Assembly (NCBI RefSeq): GCF_028710345.1
Contig: NZ_JAQTUH010000005.1
Coordinates: 174,990-238,989, forward strand
Reading direction: 5' to 3'
Origin: Sulfuricurvum sp.
GTDB taxonomy: Bacteria > Campylobacterota > Campylobacteria > Campylobacterales > Sulfurimonadaceae
Length of the DNA: 64,000 bases
The translations under genes and the position numbers were made by a program. Shown in pieces: positions 52,940 through 62,835 of this stretch. The notes under the pieces were generated by a model. It was not told the DNA's origin, searched no databases, and saw only the letters and a program-made list of their open reading frames with translations. Positions within the stretch are counted from its first letter, which is position 1; each line of letters starts with the position of its first letter.

Positions 52940-53280
52940 GCTTTCTCTTTAATCGTCTCTAAACGAGAATCAATAGTGGCTAATAGATACTCTAAAAAAT
53001 TGAGTGTTAAATCAACTTTTGCTTCAATTTGAACATTATTTGGGGATTGAAACCCTTCAAATAAGACCAAAAGTCGTTCCCTTATCCCATCGAGGATACG
53101 AATCTCCTCTTCATTGCGATCACTCTTTTCACTCACTATCTCATTTTTAATTTCTTTAAAAGGGGAGATTTCTTTTGGAGGGACGCTATGGATAACTTTT
53201 TCAGGTTCAGTCGTTTCATGAACTGTACTTAGTTGTTCAATCTCTGCAAGTGTTGATAAAATAACGTCTTTTAGTTCCAT
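52936..53280 (-). CDS. Small acidic protein, possible CiaD-like, 114 aa
   Basis: A charged, helical protein (IRILDGIRERLLVLFEGFQS; VDLTLNFLEYLLATIDSRLE) with a low-complexity Glu/Pro-rich middle. ATG 53280 is preferred; an in-frame GTG at 53295 lies within the upstream gene. In Campylobacter jejuni a gene of similar kind (ciaD) lies near purU, so homology is possible, but I rely on position and general layout, not a match. Confidence 0.5.
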   Translation of the reverse strand: MELKDVILSTLAEIEQLSTVHETTEPEKVIHSVPPKEISPFKEIKNEIVSEKSDRNEEEIRILDGIRERLLVLFEGFQSPNNVQIEAKVDLTLNFLEYLLATIDSRLETIKEKA

Positions 53281-53519
53281 GCTCTCATTAACCACCTTTC
53301 AAATTGAATAAACTCTGCCTCTTCATCCATTTGGACAAAAAACTCTTTCATCTCACTATTAACACCCAAAAACTTTTTACGCATCCCTGAGAGCCGTCGT
53401 ATAGCAATTTTTGCATCACCGTTGGAGGGATCTTTTTTTAGAATCTCTTTGTATATCTCAAGCGCCTCCTCTTTGAGGCCTTGAAGTTCATAAATATTTG
53501 CGAGGGTTAACGTTTGCAT
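53271..53519 (-). CDS. Small TPR-like protein, 82 aa
   Basis: The N-terminal part [28 protein letters not shown] is a clear tetratricopeptide motif with one more helix pair after it. The C-terminal 40 residues are charged. It overlaps leuB by 13 bases and the next gene by 10, so it is part of the leuD-leuB-purU-trmL transcription unit. It likely acts as a protein-contact module; the partner is unknown. Confidence 0.65.
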   Translation of the reverse strand: MQTLTLANIYELQGLKEEALEIYKEILKKDPSNGDAKIAIRRLSGMRKKFLGVNSEMKEFFVQMDEEAEFIQFERWLMRAWN

Positions 53520-54583
53520 TTCGCCGCAAGATTTGCAATGATTGAACCCATTTCAGAGGTGGTGCAAATCTCTTTTGCATCAAATGCTGAAATATCTTTT
53601 GTTCGGTATCCTTGAGCAAGTGCTTGTTTGATACCATAATCAATACGATCCGCCGCCGTGTTTTCACCCAAAGCATAACGGAGCATCATTGACGCACTCG
53701 CTATTGTTGCGATAGGGTTAGCAATCCCCTGCCCTGCAATATCGGGAGCAGAACCGTGAATCGGCTCATAAACACCAATCTTCGCCCCAACCGAAGCAGA
53801 AGGGAGAAGCCCGATAGAACCGGAGAGCATACTCGCTTCATCACTCAAGATATCTCCGAAAATATTACCAGTGAGTATGACATCAAATTGTTTCGGATCA
53901 CGAATCAACTGCATCGCCGCATTATCGACATACATGTGTGAAAGGGCTACTTCAGGATACTCTTTTGAGACTTCGATAACCACTTCACGCCACAATTGGC
54001 TTACATCTAATACGTTTGCTTTATCAACCGAACACACTTTTTTAGAGCGCTCCATCGCAATTTTAAAGGCAACGTGAGCGATACGCACCACTTCATCACG
54101 GCTATAGACCATCGTGTTCCATCCACGATTCTCATCACGCCCTTTCGGTTCACCAAAATAGATACCGCCGATCAACTCACGCACCACCATCAAATCAACA
54201 CCTTTGACTATTTCTGGTTTGAGTGAGCTTGCATTGATGAGTTCATCATACACATTAGCAGGACGAAGGTTAGCAAAAACTCCTAACTCTTTACGGAAAC
54301 GGAGCAATCCACTCTCAGGACGTTTTTCACGTGGAAGAGAATCCCATTTTTCTCCACCGATAGCACCAAATAGTACTGCATCACTCGCAAGAGAGACATC
54401 AATCGTCTCTTGAGGAAGCGGGTCTCCTACCGCGTCATACGCGCATCCACCCATCAACACCTCTTGGTAATTAAACTCGATATCTTCACACGCTGCAACT
54501 GCATCCAGAACTTTGGTTGCTTCATCAATAATCTCAGGACCGATTCCGTCCCCTTTGATTAGGGCAATAGTATATTTTTTCAT
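53507..54583 (-). CDS. leuB: 3-isopropylmalate dehydrogenase, 358 aa
   Basis: It oxidises and decarboxylates 3-isopropylmalate in leucine synthesis. Motifs: [39 protein letters not shown] and the metal site [19 protein letters not shown]. Length is typical. It follows leuD with a one-base overlap. Confidence 0.93.
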   Translation of the reverse strand: MKKYTIALIKGDGIGPEIIDEATKVLDAVAACEDIEFNYQEVLMGGCAYDAVGDPLPQETIDVSLASDAVLFGAIGGEKWDSLPREKRPESGLLRFRKELGVFANLRPANVYDELINASSLKPEIVKGVDLMVVRELIGGIYFGEPKGRDENRGWNTMVYSRDEVVRIAHVAFKIAMERSKKVCSVDKANVLDVSQLWREVVIEVSKEYPEVALSHMYVDNAAMQLIRDPKQFDVILTGNIFGDILSDEASMLSGSIGLLPSASVGAKIGVYEPIHGSAPDIAGQGIANPIATIASASMMLRYALGENTAADRIDYGIKQALAQGYRTKDISAFDAKEICTTSEMGSIIANLAAKCKR

Positions 54584-55089
54584 TATTTTGTCTCTCCTGA
54601 AGCAATTTCAACTTGCGCATAATTCATTAAACCGCCCGAACTGATAAGCTCTTGCATAAACGGCGGGATTGGGATAAAGTTGTACACTTTTCCATTTGTA
54701 GTGTTGGTGATTGTCCCTGCATCCATATCGATGCTGACCGATTCACCCTCTTTGATCTCTAAACTCTCAGGAAGTTCAAAAATCGGCAAACCCATATTGA
54801 AAGCATTACGATAAAATATACGGGCAAACGTCGGAGCGATAACAGCAGCAACACCAGCCGCTTTAAGTGCGATAGGGGCATGTTCACGTGATGAACCGCA
54901 TCCGAAGTTTTCATCGGCGACGATAATGTCACCCGGAGTCATTTTACTCACAAATGTCGGATCAGCATCTTCCATAACATGTTTTGCAAGCTCTTGCGGG
55001 TTAGAGGTATTGAGATAACGGGCAGCTATTATGAGGTCGGTATCGATATCTTTACCGAAATTCCACACTTTCCCTTCGATTTTTTGCAT
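54583..55089 (-). CDS. leuD: 3-isopropylmalate dehydratase small subunit, 168 aa
   Basis: It isomerises 2- to 3-isopropylmalate together with LeuC. The DTD(L)IIAARYL pattern, [20 protein letters not shown] and [16 protein letters not shown] are diagnostic. ATG 55089 ([12 protein letters not shown]) is the family start; the longer frame from 55134 adds 15 residues. leuC is not in the window. It lies head-to-head with aspS. Confidence 0.9.
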   Translation of the reverse strand: MQKIEGKVWNFGKDIDTDLIIAARYLNTSNPQELAKHVMEDADPTFVSKMTPGDIIVADENFGCGSSREHAPIALKAAGVAAVIAPTFARIFYRNAFNMGLPIFELPESLEIKEGESVSIDMDAGTITNTTNGKVYNFIPIPPFMQELISSGGLMNYAQVEIASGETK

Positions 55090-55202
55090 CACTAAATCCT
55101 GATAATATGAATTAATTTTGCGCATTATAGCCAAGAAGTCATTTGAAGAGTTTTAAAAGGGGTTCAATAATCTCTATTATCAAACCAAAAGTTTCTAAAA
55201 GA

Positions 55203-55208
55203 TATAAT
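55203..55208 (+). promoter_or_regulatory. -10 box of aspS
   Basis: TATAAT lies 29 bases before the TTG start at 55238. Confidence 0.5.
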
Positions 55209-55237
55209 TGCGAAAAATAAAACTAAAGGACTTTGAT

Positions 55238-56992
55238 TTGAGAAGTCATTTTTGTACCGATTTAAGTGAAAAAAATGTTGGTGAACAGGTCATTTTATGT
55301 GGCTGGGCAAACAGCTATCGTGACCATGGCGGAATCGTTTTTATCGATTTACGCGATAAAAGCGGTTTGATTCAACTCGTATGTGATCCTGCTGATAATG
55401 CGCATGCACACAAACTCGCGAGTGACGTACGGGATGAGTTTGTCCTTATCGCTCACGGAACTATTCGTGCACGTGGTGAAGGTCTTGTAAATCCACGCCT
55501 CCAAACGGGTGCTATTGAAGTAGTGGTTAGTGAGTTGATTATCGAAAATCGCTCTGAGCCTGTTCCGTTTGTAATTGGTGATAACACTGTAGGTGAAGAG
55601 ACACGTCTTAAATACCGTTATTTGGATTTGCGTAACCCTTCGATGTACAACACGTTTAAACTCCGCTCAAAAGCGGCGATTGCAGCACGCAATGTCCTCG
55701 ATTCTTTAGGATTTTTGGAAGTCGAAACCCCTATTCTCACCAAATCAACCCCTGAGGGAGCACGTGATTATCTCGTCCCTAGCCGTGTCCATGAGGGTGA
55801 GTTCTACGCCCTCCCTCAATCACCTCAACTTTTTAAACAGCTGTTGATGGTGGGTGGATTTGATCGTTATTTCCAAATCGCAAAATGTTTTCGTGATGAA
55901 GATTTACGTGCTGATCGTCAACCTGAATTTACCCAAATCGACGTTGAAATGAGCTTCTGTAACCAAGAAGACGTTATCCGCGTTGCCGAAGAGTTGATTA
56001 CTGGAATGTTTGCTGCGGCTGATCATGAAGTTCATGCACCGTTCAATCGTATCAAATACTCCGATGCAATGGAGTGGTACGGATCAGATAAACCTGATCT
56101 TCGTTATGATCTTAAAATGATTGATGTCATCGATATCTTTGCACGTTGTGATAATGAAATTTTTACTAGCATCGCTGCTAACCCGAAAATGAATCGTATC
56201 AAAGCCCTCCGCGTTCCGGGAGCTGATTTAGTATTCTCGAAACGTGAAATGAAAAGTTTCGAAGATTATGTCCGTAAATTCGGTGCAAAAGGTCTCGGAT
56301 ACTTTCAAATGAAAGAGGATGGTCTCAAAGGACCGTTGGAAAAATTCTTTAGTGCAGAAGATTTACAACTTCTCGTAGATCGTACAGAACTTCAAGTAGG
56401 TGACGTCGTTTTCTTCGGTGCGGGGGATAAAAAAACCGTATGGGATTATATGGGTCGTTTCCGTATCTTTATTGCTGAACATGAAAAAATGAACCTTATT
56501 GATAAAGATCGCTTCGAATTTGTATGGGTTGTTGATTTCCCGATGTTCGAAATCGAAGAGGGTCGCGTCAAAGCACTTCATCATCCATTCACCATGCCAC
56601 GTGATTTGAATCACGAGCACCTCGAAGACATCGAATCGATCGCCTATGATATCGTCCTCAACGGAACTGAGCTCGGTGGTGGATCGATCCGTATCCATAA
56701 ACAAGCACTGCAAGAACAAATTTTCTCCCTTCTTGGAATCGGTGAAGAGGAAGCTCAAGAGAAATTCGGGTTCCTACTCGATGCATTGAAATTCGGTGCA
56801 CCGCCACATGGTGGATTTGCCATCGGATTTGATCGTTTTATGATGCTATTGTCCAAAAAAGATAGTATCCGCGACGTTATCGCATTCCCAAAAACTCAAA
56901 AAGCATCATGTATCATGACTCAAGCGCCAAGTCCTGTGGAGTTGAATCAACTACGTGATTTACATATACGTTTGCGTGAAAGTAGTAAATAA
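55238..56992 (+). CDS. aspS: Aspartyl-tRNA synthetase, 584 aa
   Basis: Bacterial-type class II enzyme: anticodon-binding OB-fold (about 15-105), motif 2 ([20 protein letters not shown]), GAD insert (about 280-410) and motif 3 ([12 protein letters not shown]). TTG 55238 was chosen because AAAGGA lies seven bases upstream and MRSHFCTDL matches family N-termini. It may also charge tRNA-Asn if the genome lacks AsnRS, as often in this group; the window cannot show that. adk genes follow. Confidence 0.93.
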   Translation: MRSHFCTDLSEKNVGEQVILCGWANSYRDHGGIVFIDLRDKSGLIQLVCDPADNAHAHKLASDVRDEFVLIAHGTIRARGEGLVNPRLQTGAIEVVVSELIIENRSEPVPFVIGDNTVGEETRLKYRYLDLRNPSMYNTFKLRSKAAIAARNVLDSLGFLEVETPILTKSTPEGARDYLVPSRVHEGEFYALPQSPQLFKQLLMVGGFDRYFQIAKCFRDEDLRADRQPEFTQIDVEMSFCNQEDVIRVAEELITGMFAAADHEVHAPFNRIKYSDAMEWYGSDKPDLRYDLKMIDVIDIFARCDNEIFTSIAANPKMNRIKALRVPGADLVFSKREMKSFEDYVRKFGAKGLGYFQMKEDGLKGPLEKFFSAEDLQLLVDRTELQVGDVVFFGAGDKKTVWDYMGRFRIFIAEHEKMNLIDKDRFEFVWVVDFPMFEIEEGRVKALHHPFTMPRDLNHEHLEDIESIAYDIVLNGTELGGGSIRIHKQALQEQIFSLLGIGEEEAQEKFGFLLDALKFGAPPHGGFAIGFDRFMMLLSKKDSIRDVIAFPKTQKASCIMTQAPSPVELNQLRDLHIRLRESSK

Positions 56993-56995
56993 CCT

Positions 56996-57568
56996 ATGAA
57001 AAAGCTTTTTTTGATCATCGGAGCACCGGGTTCAGGAAAAACTACCGATGCGGAGCTTATTGCCGCACGAAACAGCGATCAAGTAGCACACTATTCTACC
57101 GGTGATTTGCTTCGCGCTGAAGTTGCCAGTGGAAGTGATCGTGGTCAACGTATCGATAGTTTTATTAGTAAAGGACTTATTGTCCCTATTGAAATTGCAA
57201 TTGAAACAATTACCAATGCGATAAAAGAAGCTTCGGCTGATGTTATTCTTTTTGACGGTTATCCACGTTCATTTGAACAAATGAATGAACTAAATAAATT
57301 CTTGCAAAACGACACTTCTATTAAACTCCTTAGCGTTGTTGAAGTTGTAGTAAGCGAAGAGGTAGCACGTGATCGTGTATTGGGACGTTCTCGGGGAGAG
57401 GATGATAAAGTCGAAGTTTTTAACAATCGGATGAGTGTTTATACAGAGCCTTTATCTATTATTCAAACTTTTTATGAAGAAAAAAATCTTCTACAAAAAA
57501 TAAACGGTGAACGTTCCATTGAAGCTATAGTCGATGAGATGGAAATATTTATCAAATCAAAAATTTAA
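56996..57568 (+). CDS. Short-type adenylate kinase, 190 aa
   Basis: The P-loop [20 protein letters not shown] at the N-terminus, [18 protein letters not shown] and [12 protein letters not shown] are adenylate kinase motifs, but the LID is the short form. Its size is that of the usual Campylobacterota Adk (about 190). A second, long adenylate kinase follows after 16 bases. It starts three bases after aspS. Which one is the main Adk is unclear; a different NMP substrate for one of them is possible. Confidence 0.85.
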   Translation: MKKLFLIIGAPGSGKTTDAELIAARNSDQVAHYSTGDLLRAEVASGSDRGQRIDSFISKGLIVPIEIAIETITNAIKEASADVILFDGYPRSFEQMNELNKFLQNDTSIKLLSVVEVVVSEEVARDRVLGRSRGEDDKVEVFNNRMSVYTEPLSIIQTFYEEKNLLQKINGERSIEAIVDEMEIFIKSKI

Positions 57569-57578
57569 TATAGGATAA

Positions 57579-58232
<654 letters not shown>

Positions 58233-58238
58233 TTAATT

Positions 58239-58934
58239 TTAAGCTTGATTTTTTATTAATATATAACCTACTCCAAAAGTAGTTTTTATATTAAGCTCAG
58301 GTAGCTTTTTTCTAAGGCTACTTACTAAATCTCTAATAGTTATTATTGACACTTTTTTTTCTTCCCAAACTGCTATTTTAATTTCATTAATTGTTAATGT
58401 ACGATTGATATTATTCATAAATAAATCTAGTAATTTTTTTTCTACTCCAGAGATTACAAAAGGTACATTTCGAATAAAAATTTCTTTACTTGATACTTCA
58501 TAATAAATTTCATGGTTATATACTATATGATTTTTGTCTGGTATTATTATTTTATTTTGAACTTTTCTTGCAAGATTAATAGCTATTTGAATATCTGATT
58601 CTTTAATTGGCTTGACTATATAGCTGTAAGGATTCGTTGAGAGAGCTTCGTGTATAGTGTTTTGATCATTGTAAGCACTCACAAAAAATATTGTTGGTTT
58701 TTGAGGCATAAATACTTTTTTAACGACACTAATGCCATCAAGGGAACCTTGTATATTAATATCCATAAAAATAAGATTTGGTTTGTGTTGCGTCAATATA
58801 TTGATTGCATCATCGCTGTTATAACAAACTCCTACTATATTTTCGCCCATATCTAAAACTATTTTTTTAATAAATAGTGACACAAGCGGCTCATCTTCAA
58901 CTATGAGCACATTTAATTTTCCCCAATTTTTCAT
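58239..58934 (-). CDS. Response regulator with winged-helix output domain, 231 aa
   Basis: A receiver domain (about 8-125) has the phospho-acceptor Asp58 (IFMDIN) and Lys108 (YIVKPIKES). The C-terminal part (about 145-228; LLDLFMNNINRTLTINEIKI, TIRDLVSSLRKKLPELNIKT) is an OmpR-type winged helix, so it is a transcription factor. The spacing to the histidine kinase is three bases, so they form a pair. Unusual for OmpR types is the HisKA_2-type partner. Confidence 0.85.
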   Translation of the reverse strand: MKNWGKLNVLIVEDEPLVSLFIKKIVLDMGENIVGVCYNSDDAINILTQHKPNLIFMDINIQGSLDGISVVKKVFMPQKPTIFFVSAYNDQNTIHEALSTNPYSYIVKPIKESDIQIAINLARKVQNKIIIPDKNHIVYNHEIYYEVSSKEIFIRNVPFVISGVEKKLLDLFMNNINRTLTINEIKIAVWEEKKVSIITIRDLVSSLRKKLPELNIKTTFGVGYILIKNQA

Positions 58935-58937
58935 TAA

Positions 58938-60461
58938 TCATACACTTTCATTAAATATGATTTTAAGTTGCGTTCCGGATTCTGAGGACAAAGTGATTTT
59001 TGCGTTATTTTTATGAACATACGCGTAAATCAACTCAAATCCAAGCCCATGATTATTTTTATGCTTATCTACTTCAAATCCAATTCCATTATCCAAATAT
59101 TCAAATATGAATTTGTCCTTTTCTTTGTAAAAATCTACATGAATGGAGGGCTTATCTATTGAATCAAAGGCATATTTATGACTGTTGATAATTAGTTCAT
59201 TTAAAATAAATCCTATTGCAATAGATAAATCATATTTAATAACGATATCTTCTATATTAGGACAATACATAATTCTCTTCTCTTGCACTACAAAAGTCTC
59301 TATAATTCCTTGAATATATGTTTTAATATTTACAGAATCAATATCTGATACTTTAAATAGATCATGTAAAGAAGATATAGAATAGATTCTTTTCATGGTT
59401 TGCTCTATAACCAGTAATGCATTTTTATCTACAATAGATTCTTTTTGCACCGAAAGAAAAGTCAAGATAAACTGAAAATTATTTTTTACTCTATGATGTA
59501 GTTCATTAATCATCAAACTTAAAGCATTTGTTTGTTCATCAACTTTGTTTTGTAATTGAGTGTTAAATGCTCTTGATTGAATGGATAGGATTGAAATGGA
59601 TATTAAAGTAACGGTTGTAACAATGATAAAACTTTGCAAAAGAAGAAGTGAGTGGTTTATGTTCTGAACGTAAAATGGACCGCTCTTATGTACCGTCATA
59701 ATGACCGCCACAACCGAGACAATAAATATTGCCAGATAGGTATGTATCTTTTCAAAATTTAAAGCAAACAAAAGCAAGATTGGCCACGACAAATACACTA
59801 ATGGGTAAAAAGAATATTTCCCAGCAAAAAAGAATCCAAAGCTGAACAAAGTAATAAATGTTAGAATCAAATAAAATAATACGAGTAAAAATAGTAGTTT
59901 AAATTCTATTTTTCTCAGGTTCCATGTTGGATTCCATAAATGTACCATAGGTGTAATCAATAATATTCCTGCCGTATCTCCTAGTAACCACGTTATCCAT
60001 GTTTCTAGAAACGATTTTTCTGAAATAAATTCACCTAAATAAAGGGCTGAAACTCCTATTGAGCTGCTTATCAAACATATAAAAAAAATGTTTGAGCTAA
60101 ACAACAAAAATGAATTTACTGAATGAAAAATATCTTTACCAATAATGCGATTTATTAACCAAGCACCTGCAATTGCTTGTAATAAAATTCCAATACTAAC
60201 GCTAATTCCTATCCAAAAGATACTTAATTTTATTGTTGCAAAATCAGTATTAATGATAGGCTCAATCGTTATTAAAAATGCACCTATAAAAATTCCAAGC
60301 CATGCTTTTCTCTGAAAGATTAACGCCATTGAAAGAGCAAAGCCTGAGGCTGGCCAAACAGGCGTTGCAATACCGGGTGGAATAGCAACAATATGTCCAA
60401 TATAACCGAATAAAAAATAGATCATAACAATCCATATGGTTATAAGGGGTTGTTGATTCAT
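58938..60461 (-). CDS. MASE1 sensor histidine kinase (HisKA_2 type), 507 aa
   Basis: Eight or so membrane spans (about 8-290) resemble MASE1, an integral sensor of unknown ligands (IVAIPPGIATPVWPASGFAL, LLGDTAGILLITPMVHLWNP). The transmitter has ELHHRVKNNFQFILTFLSVQ (His322/323, HisKA_2 type) and a HATPase with LNELIINSHKYAFDS and NGIGFEVDKHKNNHGLGFEL. It likely phosphorylates the neighbouring regulator. No target genes are evident. Confidence 0.85.
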   Translation of the reverse strand: MNQQPLITIWIVMIYFLFGYIGHIVAIPPGIATPVWPASGFALSMALIFQRKAWLGIFIGAFLITIEPIINTDFATIKLSIFWIGISVSIGILLQAIAGAWLINRIIGKDIFHSVNSFLLFSSNIFFICLISSSIGVSALYLGEFISEKSFLETWITWLLGDTAGILLITPMVHLWNPTWNLRKIEFKLLFLLVLFYLILTFITLFSFGFFFAGKYSFYPLVYLSWPILLLFALNFEKIHTYLAIFIVSVVAVIMTVHKSGPFYVQNINHSLLLLQSFIIVTTVTLISISILSIQSRAFNTQLQNKVDEQTNALSLMINELHHRVKNNFQFILTFLSVQKESIVDKNALLVIEQTMKRIYSISSLHDLFKVSDIDSVNIKTYIQGIIETFVVQEKRIMYCPNIEDIVIKYDLSIAIGFILNELIINSHKYAFDSIDKPSIHVDFYKEKDKFIFEYLDNGIGFEVDKHKNNHGLGFELIYAYVHKNNAKITLSSESGTQLKIIFNESV

Positions 60462-60821
60462 AAAATATTCCCTAAATTAATTTCAATATATTTTGATTTT
60501 TTTTATTTATATTGTACAGTAATAAAAAACAATATTCTTTTTTTATTAATAAATTATTAGATTTTTTATAAAATTACAATTTAATTTTCTAAATTAGTTC
60601 TCTGAATAATTAGATTGCCACGCTTCGCTCACAATGACATTCTCCCGTCACTGCGAGGTTTTGAAAAACCGTGGCAGTCCATAAGAAGTTTAATCAAAGG
60701 TCTTAAATATAATATATTAGCAATAGTGCATCATAGCAACATCGAAAGTTAGATAAACTGACCCCGTATACCCTATAGGGCACAAGAACCTCTTTGAGGT
60801 CCACGGGATCTCTCTAGTGGA
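60462..60821. other. 360-base spacer with dispersed repeat and three-way hairpin
   Basis: No gene fits. Bases 60613-60680 carry a REP-like sequence (ATTGCCACGCTTCGCTC, then CGTCACTGCGAGG and GTGGCAGTCC) with the hairpin GGTTTT-GA-AAAACC (60657-60670). Bases 60763-60807 can fold into a junction: outer stem CCCGT/ACGGG, arms CCCTATAGGG and ACCTC-TTT-GAGGT, just after the last lipoprotein gene. It may end transcription of that cluster. Confidence 0.55.
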
Positions 60822-61754
60822 TTAGCGAACCTGCAACACAACATAATAGTTGGTGTCGTCGGGGTCACTATCAACATAACCGTAGTACAGACCCATCAGG
60901 GCGTGCCCATTCGTACTGGGAGTAGCAGACCAGTACGCATAATCCTGCCATCCCGCAGGGGTTCCGCTCGTACCCACTCCAGTATTATGAGCATCCCATA
61001 CAGCGGCTAAGTCAGTGTAAGATGTTAGATTATCGTTTAAAGAGTACCATGCTCCCTCATTGGCTAATCCTGTTCCTGTAGTCAGGAGAACAACACTAAC
61101 CCCATTGATAGTGGCGTAGCGGTAGTCATTGGTCGTGCCGTAAGCTCCATCATAATTTGCTACTGTAGTGTTGACCGTGCCGTTAATATCATGGTTAAAG
61201 AGTCCATCAAGAATGTCATGAGTGGTGATGTCCAGACCTCCGTTAAGGCTTCCTATATTTGCATTCGTTCCATCACCCGATCTATCCCAATAGTAAAACC
61301 ATTTACCTCCCACATGGACAGGGGCGATAAGGAAACCGTACGTTGCTCCTAGATCGATTACATCATTCATAACACGAAGTGTCACGTTTTGGTCGGTGTG
61401 GTTGTTAGCCGTATCCGTTGCCGTAATGGTGAGGTTGTAATCATTATGTGCTCCGCTGATAGTCGGAAGAGCTTTAAAGGTTACATTACCATCGGAAGCG
61501 ATGTTAAACAAATCGTTACTTCCTACTCCTGTAGCGAGGGTATAAGTGATATTAAGATCATTATTCGCCGTAGCATCATAGACGATAGTCGAGGTGGTGA
61601 AGTTCCCATCGAGCAGATCATCCGCTACCGTAGCAGAGCTAAAGACGGGAGCAGTGGCGGTAGGTGTTGTCGTTGCACTTCCTCCACCGCATCCGAGGAA
61701 CAATAATCCTGAGAGTATCAGGGTGGTTAGTATTTTTACACTTTTAAGATTCAT
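60822..61754 (-). CDS. Hypervariable lipoprotein, third of three tandem paralogs, 310 aa
   Basis: Signal peptide with lipobox (LFLGCGGG, Cys22), then a cadherin/Ig-like domain (about 35-130; ATDTANNHTDQNVTLRVMND) and a C-terminal domain (about 135-310; GGKWFYYWDRSGDGT, YWSATPSTNGH, YYVVLQVR) resembling DUF1566-type C-lectin folds. The framework is nearly identical to the two paralogs upstream; the last 26 codons differ at most positions. It is probably surface exposed. Ligand unknown. Confidence 0.75.
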   Translation of the reverse strand: MNLKSVKILTTLILSGLLFLGCGGGSATTTPTATAPVFSSATVADDLLDGNFTTSTIVYDATANNDLNITYTLATGVGSNDLFNIASDGNVTFKALPTISGAHNDYNLTITATDTANNHTDQNVTLRVMNDVIDLGATYGFLIAPVHVGGKWFYYWDRSGDGTNANIGSLNGGLDITTHDILDGLFNHDINGTVNTTVANYDGAYGTTNDYRYATINGVSVVLLTTGTGLANEGAWYSLNDNLTSYTDLAAVWDAHNTGVGTSGTPAGWQDYAYWSATPSTNGHALMGLYYGYVDSDPDDTNYYVVLQVR

Positions 61755-61829
61755 TGGGATTCCTTAGTTTTGTTTTTAGTTGTCATTCCCTCTCTGAAAG
61801 TGGAAACAAGCGGAAGTCTCTCTCGTGGG

Positions 61830-62768
61830 CTAACGAACCTGCAAGGCAACAAAAACGTTGTAGGTGTCGACGCTGTACCCGACAGCACCACCATATAGAA
61901 CCACATCGGCGTGCCCATTGGTACTCGGTGTGGCCGAGCAGTAATAACCACTGACACCACTCCATCCTGCTGGCATTCCACTGGTTTGGTAGCCCGTGTT
62001 GTGTGCATCCCAGATAGCGGCGAGATCAGTATAAGCACCGTTATCGTTTAAATAGTATGATGTTGGCTCATTAACCAACCCTGTCCCACTCGTTGGTAGA
62101 GCGAGATTAACCCCATTGAGAGTGGCGTAGCGGTAATCATTAGTCGTGCCGAAGAGTCCGTCAACGTTTGCCACTGTAGTGTTTACCGTTCCGTTGATGT
62201 CATGGTTAAAGATTCCATCTAGGACATCGTGGGTCGTATAATCCACTCCGCCATTGAGGATTCCCGTGTCGGCGCTCGTTCCATCACCGCTTCGATCCCA
62301 ATAGTAAAACCATTTACCTCCTACGTGGACAGGAGCGATAAGGAAACCATACGTTGCTCCTAAATCGATTACATCATTCATAACACGAAGTGTCACGTTA
62401 TGGTCGGTGTGATTGTTAGCCGTGTCGGTTGCGGTGATGGTGAGGTTATAATCATTATGTGCTCCACTGATAGTCGGAAGAGTCTTAAAGGTTACATTAC
62501 CATTCGAAGCGATATTAAACGAATCGTTATTTGCAATACCCGATGCGAGGGTATAGATGACATTGACATCATTATCCGCTGTTGCGTCATAGACGACAGT
62601 GGAGGTGGTGAAGTTCCCATCGAGTATATCATCGGCTACGGCAGCAGAACTAAAGACGGGGGCAGTGGCGGTAGGTGTTGCAGTCCCACCACCTCCGCCA
62701 CCGCATCCGATGAAAAACATCCCTGAGAATATCAGGGTGGTTAAGATTTTTGTATATTGAAATTTCAT
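61830..62768 (-). CDS. Hypervariable lipoprotein, second of three tandem paralogs, 312 aa
   Basis: The same architecture as its neighbours: lipobox FFIGCGGG (Cys22), cadherin-like part, C-lectin-like end. Distinct in the C-terminal part: YYCSATPSTNGH replaces YWSATPST of the other two, with an insertion after GW (SGVSGY). The sequence before the stop differs from copy 1 at about 15 of 26 residues, while the middle of the gene is almost the same, as expected from gene duplication plus focused diversification. Confidence 0.75.
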   Translation of the reverse strand: MKFQYTKILTTLIFSGMFFIGCGGGGGGTATPTATAPVFSSAAVADDILDGNFTTSTVVYDATADNDVNVIYTLASGIANNDSFNIASNGNVTFKTLPTISGAHNDYNLTITATDTANNHTDHNVTLRVMNDVIDLGATYGFLIAPVHVGGKWFYYWDRSGDGTSADTGILNGGVDYTTHDVLDGIFNHDINGTVNTTVANVDGLFGTTNDYRYATLNGVNLALPTSGTGLVNEPTSYYLNDNGAYTDLAAIWDAHNTGYQTSGMPAGWSGVSGYYCSATPSTNGHADVVLYGGAVGYSVDTYNVFVALQVR

Positions 62769-62835
62769 AAAATTCCTTAGTTTTGTTTTTTAGTTGTCAT
62801 TCCCACTCGAAGAGTGGTAACGAGGGGTCAATACA

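Noticed and set aside
61751..62038. 95-codon minus-strand ORF before the last lipoprotein
   Set aside because: Out-of-frame reading of the variable end of the second lipoprotein gene; only its final residues lie in the spacer.
62400..62726. 108-codon + strand ORF, with similar frames at 61389 and 63301
   Set aside because: They recur at the same place in each copy because the lipoprotein genes are repeats; Cys/Arg-rich low-quality products, antisense to real genes.
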